Assembly (NCBI GenBank): GCA_024699205.1
Contig: JAILQA010000056.1
Location: forward strand, 1 to 5,015
DNA: 5,015 nt
Origin: Treponema sp.
Lineage (GTDB): Bacteria; Spirochaetota; Spirochaetia; Treponematales; Treponemataceae
Reading direction: 5' to 3'
Shown: one piece after another, positions 1-5,015 of the stretch
Position numbering within the stretch: position 1 is the stretch's first letter
How the letters are laid out: each line of letters begins with the position of its first letter
The notes under the pieces: model-generated
What the model saw: only the letters and a program-made list of their open reading frames with translations
Database searches by the model: none
Told to the model about the DNA's origin: nothing
Program-made: the position numbers and the translations under genes

Positions 1-447
1 AAAATTCATATTATCTATTGTCGTGTTTTTAAAGGTTTGAGGAAATAAGCTTGCAAGGGCTGCAACATGGCAGAACTGGTCTATACTGTCTGCAAGTTCC
101 TTTATAGACTGGCTTACATCGTTATTTTTTCCGGCCTGTAAATCAAGAGGAACGCCTTCCATTCTTTCTGACAGAGAATCAAAAAGAATAGATAACTGGG
201 CAAAAGCATCTTTTATTGACTGAATTGTTACAACAGAAAACTCAAACTTTGTGTCTTTTCCTAATTCCTTTTGGGATTCTTCATCAAAGCTTTCTGCTGT
301 TATTGCTTTACCGTCAACAGTAATTCCAATTACGGCAGCATTATTTTCTTCGCAGGTTAACTCAAAAGAATGTAGAACGTCACCTACTGTTTTTTCATTT
401 TCAAGCTGGACTTCAACTTTGTCACCATTTATATAAAAACTAATCAT
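1..447 (-). CDS. Unrecognised protein downstream of fliD, C-terminus outside window (partial)
   Basis: The reading frame starts at the ATG at 447-445 and stays open for 149 codons to the left edge, so the C-terminus is missing. The start is 11 nt after the fliD stop and has a ribosome site (AGAGGTGA) in that gap, so it is almost certainly co-transcribed with fliD. The protein begins MISFYINGDKVEVQLENEKT. Residues 1 to ~70 read as alternating short strands with a TVGDVL helix start and an ITVDGKAI strand-turn, resembling a small beta-grasp (ubiquitin/ThiS-like) domain by eye. Residues ~73 to 140 look helical (IQSIKDAFAQLSILFDSLSE, then SQSIKEFADSIDQF). There is no signal peptide or membrane segment, so it is probably cytoplasmic. 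I do not recognise the family. Its position after fliD is where fliS/fliT chaperones often lie, so a flagellar chaperone or regulator is a guess from context only. That it is a real gene is well supported by frame, ribosome site and spacing. Confidence 0.85.
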   Translation of the reverse strand, partial: MISFYINGDKVEVQLENEKTVGDVLHSFELTCEENNAAVIGITVDGKAITAESFDEESQKELGKDTKFEFSVVTIQSIKDAFAQLSILFDSLSERMEGVPLDLQAGKNNDVSQSIKELADSIDQFCHVAALASLFPQTFKNTTIDNMNF

Positions 448-458
448 TTTTCACCTCT

Positions 459-2528
459 TTATTTATTGCCATTTTGTTGTTTTGTAAAATTATTGATTGT
501 ATTCTGCTGGGTTTCAAGGCTATTTAAAGTACCTTCCATGGAACTGTATTTTCGCCTTAATTCCGCTTCCTTGTCGTCCATTTGTTCTTCAAGACGAGCA
601 ATTTTATTTTCGGACGTTTTTATTTTTGAATCAAGATTTGAAGTTTTTAATGAAAGGATTCCTCCTGTCTGAGTGTAAGCAGAAAGCTGTTTGTCCAGAC
701 TGAAAGCAATACCTGCGTCCACAATTAAATCACCATCAGAATCATAACCGAAAATATTTTTTATATCATTTAAATTGTTTTCAAGGGCTGAATCCAATTT
801 TTTTTCATCAATTTCAAGATAACCTCTCAAGCGGCTTTGAGCATAAGAGCCAGAATAACCGGAAGCGTTGGTTGCAATTCCAATTTGAGAAAGCATTGTA
901 ATTATGGCTTCATCAGAATATTTGTAACCGGTTGAAATAATAGACTGCATGTTTGTTTTTATGCTGGTTAAGGAAAAATCTGTTTCAAAAAGCCCCAGCT
1001 GATCCTGTGCCTTAGATTTTTCATCATCGGAAAGATAATCAAGTTCTTCGATAATTTCTCTTTTATTTTGTGAAAGAATATTAATTTTTGCAACTGCCTG
1101 ATTATATTTTCCTACAAAATCAATCAGGGCATTCTTGGAAGCGTCCACATCAGATTTTACCGAGATTGTAGCAGTTTTTTCTGTTTTTTCATGTACATTG
1201 AGAGTTATTTCTGGAACTACATCATCAATTGTATTTGTAGGTCTGGTGATTGTAATTCCTTCATACTTTATAATTGCATCTCCGGCTTCGGTAATTGCAT
1301 GATTTGGACTATAGCCCAAGCCTTGTGATGAATCGTAGGTAGCAAAAGACGAAACTTCAAGTGCATAACCTGTATTTTCATTTTTTACTACAATTGCCGA
1401 AATACCCTGATACTCTGATAAATCTAAATCAAAGCTTATTTTTTCATCTGAAAAAATGTTTGGGGTAGGGATAAGTTTTTCTGTGCCGTCACTGCTTACT
1501 GCATAAAAAATATTTTGATTTGTAAGAGGATAAATGGGTTCAGGTTTTACTGTTTGTTTTTCAAGCAGTGTTTCTGAATCAATGTTTTTAATTACAATAC
1601 CTCCAAACTCAGCAAATCCTGCCTGAGGAATTTCAGGTTCTATAAGTTGTTTATTGATTTCTTCTGTAATATCCTGTCTTGCTACGGCACTTGCTGTAAA
1701 AGTGATATGAAGTTTAGGATTTGTTTTTACTGCAGTCGGAATATCTACCTTATAGGCACCTCTTGGTTCTACATAAACGTAGTTATCCATAAACTTTGTT
1801 CTGGTAACCGATAGTTCCGGCATTCTAGATTTTGATTCTATATTCTGAGCATTATTTGATGGTAGAGGCTGGATTTCGGTAACTCTCTGTCCGAAAGAAT
1901 GACTTTCGGCTTTTACCGGGGAAATCATTCCTGATTCTAGAGCAAAATCCTTTGCTGCACCTTCAAAAATAAGCTTATTTTCTTTTCCTGTGATAAGAGA
2001 TTCAATAAGGAGCGTTTTTTTACCTGCACTTGCTCCGATTATTAGAGATTTTATTGTATTATTACTTCGCTTGTTGATTGCATTGGAAAAGTCGTTTAAG
2101 GAACCGCCTTTCCAGTTTATATTAACCTGCTTTTCACCGACCTTAAAGGTGTACATCCCGCTTGGAACTGTGTATTCTGTCGGTAATTCTTCTGTAAGAA
2201 AACGGTCTGCTGTTGCTGGTTGTATTACATCGACTTTAAATGATTGTAAATCTGCTCCGCGGTTTGCAGTTGCAGTAATAGCCATTTCGTCGCTTGAGGT
2301 TGTTAATTTATTATTGAATGGATTTTCGTGTGAATAAAGACTTTTTGTGCTGTCCCTTAATGATGTTAATTGAGAATTGACTTCGCGCCAGGCATCTCTC
2401 TGGCTCTTATACGCATCGAGTTGATTCTGTTCCCTTGTTAACGGAATCCTCTCGACTTGCATAAGTTTTTCGACAGTATCGTTTGTTTTGTATTGATCTG
2501 TTACACCCGGTATATTTATTCCAGCCAT
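459..2528 (-). CDS. fliD: Flagellar filament capping protein FliD (HAP2)
   Basis: FliD forms the cap at the distal end of the flagellar filament and helps exported flagellin subunits fold into it; in spirochetes this happens in the periplasm. The protein has 689 residues. Residues ~1-105 match the FliD N-terminal domain: MAGINIPGVTDQY, then VEKLMQVERIPLTREQNQLD, then an AWREVNSQLTSLRD helix and the NPFNNKLTTSS turn. Residues ~105-465 are a variable middle region. The C-terminal FliD domain starts near IDFVGKYNQAV (469) and includes MLSQIGIATNAS (545-556), GYLEIDEKKLDSAL and IFGYDSDGD. Residues ~625-681 form a long coiled coil ending YSSMEGTLNSLETQQ, the usual FliD end. It is much longer than enterobacterial FliD (under 500 aa) but close to what I recall for spirochete FliD. 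DSDGDLIVD at 596-604 resembles a calcium-binding loop. The gene starts 26 nt after flaG and has only a weak ribosome site (AGAG), consistent with low expression. Confidence 0.96.
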   Translation of the reverse strand: MAGINIPGVTDQYKTNDTVEKLMQVERIPLTREQNQLDAYKSQRDAWREVNSQLTSLRDSTKSLYSHENPFNNKLTTSSDEMAITATANRGADLQSFKVDVIQPATADRFLTEELPTEYTVPSGMYTFKVGEKQVNINWKGGSLNDFSNAINKRSNNTIKSLIIGASAGKKTLLIESLITGKENKLIFEGAAKDFALESGMISPVKAESHSFGQRVTEIQPLPSNNAQNIESKSRMPELSVTRTKFMDNYVYVEPRGAYKVDIPTAVKTNPKLHITFTASAVARQDITEEINKQLIEPEIPQAGFAEFGGIVIKNIDSETLLEKQTVKPEPIYPLTNQNIFYAVSSDGTEKLIPTPNIFSDEKISFDLDLSEYQGISAIVVKNENTGYALEVSSFATYDSSQGLGYSPNHAITEAGDAIIKYEGITITRPTNTIDDVVPEITLNVHEKTEKTATISVKSDVDASKNALIDFVGKYNQAVAKINILSQNKREIIEELDYLSDDEKSKAQDQLGLFETDFSLTSIKTNMQSIISTGYKYSDEAIITMLSQIGIATNASGYSGSYAQSRLRGYLEIDEKKLDSALENNLNDIKNIFGYDSDGDLIVDAGIAFSLDKQLSAYTQTGGILSLKTSNLDSKIKTSENKIARLEEQMDDKEAELRRKYSSMEGTLNSLETQQNTINNFTKQQNGNK

Positions 2529-2554
2529 AGTTCATTCTCTAAAGGTGCAACAGA

Positions 2555-2941
2555 TTAAATTACTTCGTCAAACAAATTACCGATTGCTTTTCTGAGCCTG
2601 AGTTTTAATCGTTGCATATCTTCAGATGGAATCTCCTTCAATACTTGATTAGTATTTGAATCTACAATTTTAACGACAACAGTATTCAATTCTTTGTTAA
2701 CGTTGAACTGTAGTTTTCTGCCATCCACCATTTCAGACATTTTTTCTAATTGTTGAGAATCTGCCTTTATTTCTGCAAGATTCTGTTCGATATTTTGGGC
2801 AACTTGAGCTCCAGTCGGTGCTACAGGTGCTGAACTTATGTTACTAACATTTGTATTTACAGCAGCTTTTACCGCTGAAGAATAGAGAGACTGGCCATCC
2901 ATTGCCACTCGAACCATTGAACTCTGATTAATAGTATTCAT
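2555..2941 (-). CDS. flaG: FlaG family flagellar protein
   Basis: This is a 128-residue protein of the FlaG family. FlaG is linked to filament length or assembly in other bacteria, but its exact biochemical role is not settled. The N-terminal ~70 residues are low-complexity and Ala/Ser/Asn-rich, with a helical stretch (VAQNIEQNLAEIKADSQQLE). The conserved FlaG domain covers ~72-128: LQFNVNKELNTVVVKIVD (two beta strands), VLKEIPSEDMQRLKLRLRK (the EIP turn at 103-105 followed by a helix) and the terminal GNLFDEVI. There is no signal peptide, as expected for a protein that is cytoplasmic or exported by the flagellar type III apparatus. The start ATG at 2941 has a strong AAGGAGGG ribosome site. 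It sits between flaB and fliD, the typical position of flaG, and is probably co-transcribed with fliD 26 nt downstream. Confidence 0.93.
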   Translation of the reverse strand: MNTINQSSMVRVAMDGQSLYSSAVKAAVNTNVSNISSAPVAPTGAQVAQNIEQNLAEIKADSQQLEKMSEMVDGRKLQFNVNKELNTVVVKIVDSNTNQVLKEIPSEDMQRLKLRLRKAIGNLFDEVI

Positions 2942-2946
2942 AGGTT

Positions 2947-2954
2947 CCCTCCTT
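2947..2954 (-). promoter_or_regulatory. Ribosome binding site of flaG
   Basis: The minus strand reads AAGGAGGG followed by AACCT and the flaG ATG at 2941. It is a near-perfect Shine-Dalgarno sequence at normal spacing, far stronger than that of fliD downstream. Confidence 0.85.
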
Positions 2955-2961
2955 ATTTAAT

Positions 2962-2981
2962 AATATATCTTACGATATATT
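2962..2981 (-). other. AU-rich hairpin with GUAA tetraloop in flaG leader
   Basis: On the minus strand AATATATC-GTAA-GATATATT makes an 8-bp perfect stem closed by a GUAA loop, which fits the stable GNRA tetraloop class. It sits 7 nt upstream of the flaG ribosome site and directly follows another Shine-Dalgarno-like GGGAGG at 2983-2988 that has no start codon at useful distance. It could be an RNA structure controlling flaG translation or an mRNA processing site. The dyad is visible in the sequence; the function is inferred. Confidence 0.45.
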
Positions 2982-2996
2982 TCCTCCCTGAAAGAT

Positions 2997-3027
2997 AATC
3001 AGAAGGGGGGCGCAACCCCTTCTAATT
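2997..3027 (-). terminator. GC-rich hairpin between flaB and flaG; possible partial terminator or mRNA 3'-end stabiliser
   Basis: The minus-strand RNA reads AATTAGAAGGGG, a 7-nt loop, then CCCCTTCTGATT, a 12-bp stem with one U-G pair. That pair would be a C-A mismatch in plus-strand RNA, so the structure suits the minus-strand transcript. It starts 57 nt after the flaB stop. The trailing sequence is only AUCUUUC, not a proper U-run, so complete termination is unlikely. A leaky terminator or a block to 3' exonucleases, giving abundant flaB mRNA and less flaG-fliD mRNA, is the likely role. Confidence 0.55.
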
Positions 3028-3084
3028 ATATAAATTCTTTTGCCAGAAAGATGACATCCAGAAATCTCTCTGACTTTTTTTAAC

Positions 3085-3933
3085 CTATTGCAAAAGAGCC
3101 AAAACAGTCTGTGATTGTGAGTTAGACTGTGCGAGCATTGCTGTACCAGCTTGTGTGAGAATCTGGTTCTTTGTGAATTCAACCATTTCAGAAGCCATTT
3201 CTGTATCGCGGATACGAGACTCTGAAGCCTGGGTGTTTTCAGCAGCAATATTTACACCTTTTGCAGCCATTTCGAAACGATTCTGATAAGCACCAAGATC
3301 TGCTCTCTGTTTGTTTACATTTTTCAATGCTTCATCAACAGTAGCAAGAACCATATTAGCTTCGTCTGGTGATGCAATAGAAATCTTTTCGTCTGTTCCC
3401 TGTGCACCAACAAGGCCGAGAGCCTGTGCTGTCATAGTTCCGATGTATACACGTGTGTTCTGGTCAACATTTGCGCCTATCTGGAATTGCATAATTTCGT
3501 CTGCTGACGAAGAGAAGCGACCTGTCAACATGTTCATGCCGTTAAACTGAGCCTGACTAGCAACTCTGTCAACTTCAGCTACGAGCTGTGATACTTCAAC
3601 CTGAATCTGCATACGATCTTCATCGCTGTAGATACCGTTTGCTGACTGAACAGCAAGTTCGCGAATTCGCTGAAGAACATCAGTAGTTTCAGTCAAATAA
3701 CCTTCAGTTGTCTGAATGAAAGAAATACCGTTGTTAATGTTCTTACTTGCCTGGTTTAATCCGCGGATTTGGCTGCGCATCTTTTCTGATACAGCAAGTC
3801 CTGATGCATCATCTCCGGCGCGATTGATGCGTTCACCAGAAGAGAGTTTCTCCATGTTTTTCATGATTGAATCATTAGAAATGTTCAATACACGATCAGC
3901 ATAAAGTGAACTCATATTGTGATTAATAATCAT
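3085..3933 (-). CDS. flaB: FlaB-type periplasmic flagellin, complete
   Basis: This is a 282-residue flagellin that polymerises into the core of the periplasmic flagellum after flagellar type III export. Residues 1-~140 form the N-terminal D0/D1 part: [36 protein letters not shown] (31-50), QRIRELAVQ (88-96) and [10 protein letters not shown] (130-139). A short linker (~140-180) replaces the large outer domains of enterobacterial flagellins. Residues ~190-282 form the C-terminal D1/D0 part, with [12 protein letters not shown] (208-219), [20 protein letters not shown] and a final QTVLALLQ. An in-frame ATG at 3948 would add five residues (MEGTN), but the GGAGGG ribosome site lies in that segment 7 nt before the 3933 ATG, and family proteins begin MIINHNM, so 3933 is the start. 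The linker is about 5 residues shorter than in the neighbouring flaB and lacks its SMWFH motif. By gene order it could correspond to treponemal flaB3, but I cannot assign the paralog number. Confidence 0.96.
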   Translation of the reverse strand: MIINHNMSSLYADRVLNISNDSIMKNMEKLSSGERINRAGDDASGLAVSEKMRSQIRGLNQASKNINNGISFIQTTEGYLTETTDVLQRIRELAVQSANGIYSDEDRMQIQVEVSQLVAEVDRVASQAQFNGMNMLTGRFSSSADEIMQFQIGANVDQNTRVYIGTMTAQALGLVGAQGTDEKISIASPDEANMVLATVDEALKNVNKQRADLGAYQNRFEMAAKGVNIAAENTQASESRIRDTEMASEMVEFTKNQILTQAGTAMLAQSNSQSQTVLALLQ

Positions 3934-3940
3934 ATTTGTG

Positions 3941-3946
3941 CCCTCC
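3941..3946 (-). promoter_or_regulatory. Ribosome binding site that fixes the flaB start
   Basis: The minus strand reads ATGGAGGGCACAAAT followed by ATG at 3933. The GGAGGG is 7 nt before that ATG and overlaps the codons just after the upstream in-frame ATG at 3948. This favours translation from 3933 and makes the upstream ATG part of the ribosome site. Confidence 0.85.
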
Positions 3947-3950
3947 ATGT

Positions 3951-3974
3951 TTACTTAAAACAAAAAAACATCAT
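3951..3974 (-). other. Possible 7-codon leader ORF upstream of flaB
   Basis: Between the predicted transcription start and flaB the minus strand contains ATG ATG TTT TTT TGT TTT AAG TAA, encoding MMFFCFK. An AGGA at 3982-3985 lies 7 nt before the first ATG, a workable ribosome site. The stop codon lies only 4 nt before the flaB GGAGGG, so a ribosome ending here would cover the flaB ribosome site. The ORF is short and could be chance in an A/T-rich stretch; the same bases also form a weak 6-bp hairpin (3964-3980). Confidence 0.3.
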
Positions 3975-3996
3975 GTTTTTGTCCTGCAGGTGAAGG

Positions 3997-4024
3997 CTAA
4001 ATTAGTTCTGCGCCCCTAATCTAG
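3997..4024 (-). other. 5'-terminal stem-loop of the flaB mRNA
   Basis: The minus-strand RNA reads CTAGATTAG, a 10-nt loop (GGGCGCAGAA), then CTAATTTAG: a 9-bp stem with one G-U pair that would not form in plus-strand RNA. The predicted start for the sigma-28 promoter is about 4026, so the stem would begin within a few bases of the mRNA 5' end. Stem-loops in this position are known to protect mRNAs from 5'-dependent decay, which would suit a very abundant flagellin message. The structure is visible; the function and exact start site are inferred. Confidence 0.5.
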
Positions 4025-4032
4025 TTTCAGAC

Positions 4033-4059
4033 CTATCAGCAGGAACAGGCAGACTCTTA
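4033..4059 (-). promoter_or_regulatory. Sigma-28 (FliA) promoter of flaB
   Basis: The minus strand has TAAG at 4059-4056, exactly 15 nt, then GCTGATAG at 4040-4033. The sigma-28 consensus is TAAA-N15-GCCGATAA, so this matches 3 of 4 and 6 of 8 positions at ideal spacing. It lies ~100 nt upstream of the flaB ATG, giving an untranslated leader of about 93 nt. Flagellin genes are the classic targets of this sigma factor, and treponemal flaB genes are reported to use it. Confidence 0.72.
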
Positions 4060-4105
4060 TAGTAGGGGAGTTCCCTTGTTAAATCTGACTGTTTCTACTG
4101 TCACC

Positions 4106-4123
4106 TGCATTACATGGAATGCA
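4106..4123. other. Short dyad upstream of the flaB promoter
   Basis: TGCATT-ACATGG-AATGCA is a perfect 6-bp inverted repeat with a 6-nt spacer, centred about 55 nt upstream of the -35 element. It could be a protein binding site, but a dyad this short can occur by chance and I recognise no regulator for it. Confidence 0.2.
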
Positions 4124-4139
4124 CTTATTTCAAAGAACT

Positions 4140-4161
4140 ATATACATCTGAAAGTGTATAT
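4140..4161. other. Short AT-rich dyad in the flaB intergenic region
   Basis: ATATACA-TCTGAAAG-TGTATAT is a perfect 7-bp inverted repeat with an 8-nt spacer, about 90 nt upstream of the sigma-28 promoter. Its base composition makes chance occurrence plausible. No function can be assigned. Confidence 0.2.
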
Positions 4162-4172
4162 TTATATAATAC

Positions 4173-4203
4173 CACATTTTTTACCAAATGATAAAAAAAT
4201 GTG
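4173..4203. repeat. Perfect 10-bp inverted repeat with T/A tracts
   Basis: CACATTTTTT, an 11-nt spacer, then AAAAAATGTG. In the minus-strand transcript this hairpin would follow the upstream flaB terminator by ~30 nt, so it could back it up. The stem is mostly A-U and weak. With the T8 (4207-4214) and T7 (4218-4224) runs beside it, the block is a candidate for curved DNA. Confidence 0.35.
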
Positions 4204-4231
4204 AACTTTTTTTTGAATTTTTTTAGAAGAT

Positions 4232-4266
4232 TTCTGTCTGACCAGTTATCCACTAATCAGACAGAA
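4232..4266 (-). terminator. Terminator-type hairpin after the upstream flaB
   Basis: The minus-strand RNA, starting 10 nt after the flaB stop, reads TTCTGTCTGA, an inner TTAGT/ACTGG pairing around a GGATA loop, then TCAGACAGAA. This is a 10-bp perfect stem extended to 15 bp through two U-G pairs. Those two pairs would be C-A mismatches in plus-strand RNA, so the hairpin is built for the minus-strand transcript. The trailing sequence AUCUUCU is only moderately U-rich, so termination efficiency is uncertain, but position and stem strength fit a flagellin terminator. Confidence 0.75.
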
Positions 4267-4276
4267 TTATACAATA

Positions 4277-5015
4277 CTATCTGAGTAAAGACAATACATT
4301 CTGAGACTGTGAGTTAGCCTGTGCCAACATAGCAGTTCCAGCCTGCTGCAATACTGAATTCTTGGTAAATTCAACCATCTGGCTAGCCATATCTGTATCA
4401 CGGATACGAGATTCAGAAGCCTGGAGGTTTTCAGCACCGATGTTTAATCCTTTTACTGTAAGTTCAAGGCGGTTCTGATAAGCACCAAGATCAGCGCGCT
4501 GTTTGTTAATCTTTTTGAGAGCTTCATCGATAACACCGATTGCACGATTTGCTTCTTCTGGAGTAATGAGAGAGAGTTTTTCTTCGGTTCCAATTTCTCT
4601 GATTCCTAAAGCGGTTGCAGACATTGTACCAATATAAACCTGTGTTCTCTGATCCATGTTTGCTCCGATATGGAACCACATAGAAGCTGTTACACTGTTT
4701 TCACCTGTTGGCTGAGCAAATCTACCTGTGAGCATATTCATTCCGTTGAACTGAGCGGAACTTGCAATTCGGTCAACTTCAGCAACAAGAGCAGAAACTT
4801 CAACCTGAATCTGCATTCTGTCTTCTGCAGAATAAATACCGTTTGAAGACTGTACTGCTAATTCACGAATACGCTGCATAATGTCAGTTGTTTCCTGAAG
4901 GAAGCCTTCTGTTGTCTGGATAAAGCTGATACCATTCTGTGCGTTCTGAGCTGCTTTGTTCAAGCCTCTAATCTGACTGCGCATCTTTTCTGATACTGCA
5001 AGACCTGAAGCATCA
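4277..5015 (-). CDS. flaB: FlaB-type periplasmic flagellin, N-terminus outside window (partial)
   Basis: This is a second FlaB core flagellin. The frame is open from the right edge ([10 protein letters not shown], then [10 protein letters not shown]) to a TAG at 4279-4277, giving 245 visible residues. By alignment with the neighbouring flaB about 41 residues are missing, for a full length near 286. It contains QRIRELAVQ (4876-4850), [10 protein letters not shown], a linker with [20 protein letters not shown], then [27 protein letters not shown] and the final [10 protein letters not shown]. The [13 protein letters not shown] linker is, from memory, typical of treponemal FlaB proteins and is changed in the downstream copy. 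It is followed by a terminator and a separate sigma-28 promoter for the next flaB, so it is probably its own transcription unit; its promoter lies beyond the window. In Treponema pallidum order it would be flaB1-like, but the paralog number is not certain. Confidence 0.96.
   Translation of the reverse strand, partial: DASGLAVSEKMRSQIRGLNKAAQNAQNGISFIQTTEGFLQETTDIMQRIRELAVQSSNGIYSAEDRMQIQVEVSALVAEVDRIASSAQFNGMNMLTGRFAQPTGENSVTASMWFHIGANMDQRTQVYIGTMSATALGIREIGTEEKLSLITPEEANRAIGVIDEALKKINKQRADLGAYQNRLELTVKGLNIGAENLQASESRIRDTDMASQMVEFTKNSVLQQAGTAMLAQANSQSQNVLSLLR

Noticed and set aside
251..436. 61-codon open frame on the plus strand opposite the left-edge gene
   Set aside because: It is antisense to the open frame starting at 447, which has a proper ribosome site and operon spacing; the Ser/Phe/Pro-rich peptide is typical of a shadow frame.
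1990..2337. 115-codon open frame on the plus strand inside fliD
   Set aside because: It is antisense to the well-supported fliD N-terminal coding region, has no clear ribosome site, and reads like a shadow frame.
3025..3030. Perfect TATAAT on the minus strand, a possible sigma-70 promoter for flaG-fliD
   Set aside because: No TTGACA-like element at 16-18 nt and no extended -10 TG; the start would fall inside the GC-rich hairpin. Likely chance in AT-rich DNA.
2970..3248. 92-codon open frame on the minus strand overlapping the 3' end of flaB
   Set aside because: It lies mostly inside flaB in another frame and the peptide has no recognisable features.
3934..3948. Upstream in-frame ATG giving flaB five extra residues (MEGTN)
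   Set aside because: The GGAGGG ribosome site lies within this segment at proper distance from the 3933 ATG, and FlaB proteins begin MIINHNM.
3985..4109. Inverted repeats TGCAGGTGA (3985-3993) and TCACCTGCA (4101-4109) flanking the flaB promoter, as in an invertible promoter switch
   Set aside because: Only 9 bp match, the similarity stops at both ends, and no recombinase gene is seen. A match of this length within 350 bp is not rare by chance.

Overview
The window is a piece of a flagellar filament locus from a spirochete, most likely a Treponema. The evidence is two tandem FlaB-type flagellin genes with the treponemal N-terminus (MIINHNMS) and core ([20 protein letters not shown]), followed by flaG and an unusually long fliD. 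FlaB flagellins form the core of the periplasmic flagellum in spirochetes. The DNA is AT-rich, and every supported gene lies on the minus strand, so the locus is read from right to left.

Layout in transcription order: (1) 5015-4277, a flaB flagellin gene whose first ~41 codons lie beyond the right edge, followed by a 15-bp hairpin terminator. (2) 4276-3934, a 343-nt intergenic region with several dyads, a good sigma-28 promoter (TAAG-N15-GCTGATAG), a stem-loop predicted at the very 5' end of the mRNA, and a possible 7-codon leader ORF. (3) 3933-3085, a second, complete flaB of 282 aa; its start is set by a GGAGGG ribosome site lying inside a longer in-frame ORF. (4) 3084-2942, a 143-nt spacer with a GC-rich hairpin lacking a proper U-run, then an AU-rich GUAA-loop hairpin between two Shine-Dalgarno-like sequences. 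(5) 2941-2555, flaG. (6) 2528-459, fliD, the filament cap. (7) 447 to beyond position 1, an unrecognised gene starting 11 nt after the fliD stop, open for 149 codons to the window edge.

How the genes work together: the flagellins are the bulk filament subunits, FliD is the distal cap that folds them into the filament, and FlaG is a small filament-associated protein often encoded between flagellin and cap. The last gene sits where many bacteria encode filament-protein chaperones (fliS/fliT), but its sequence does not let me assign that role. Filaments need thousands of flagellins and only a few FliD, and the sequence offers possible ways to set that ratio: a sigma-28 promoter directly before flaB, a hairpin after flaB that could limit read-through, and a weak ribosome site for fliD.

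I see no mobile element, CRISPR array, tRNA, rRNA or toxin/defence system. The gene content is a conserved core flagellar locus. The less ordinary signals are in the untranslated regions and in the unidentified gene at the left edge.
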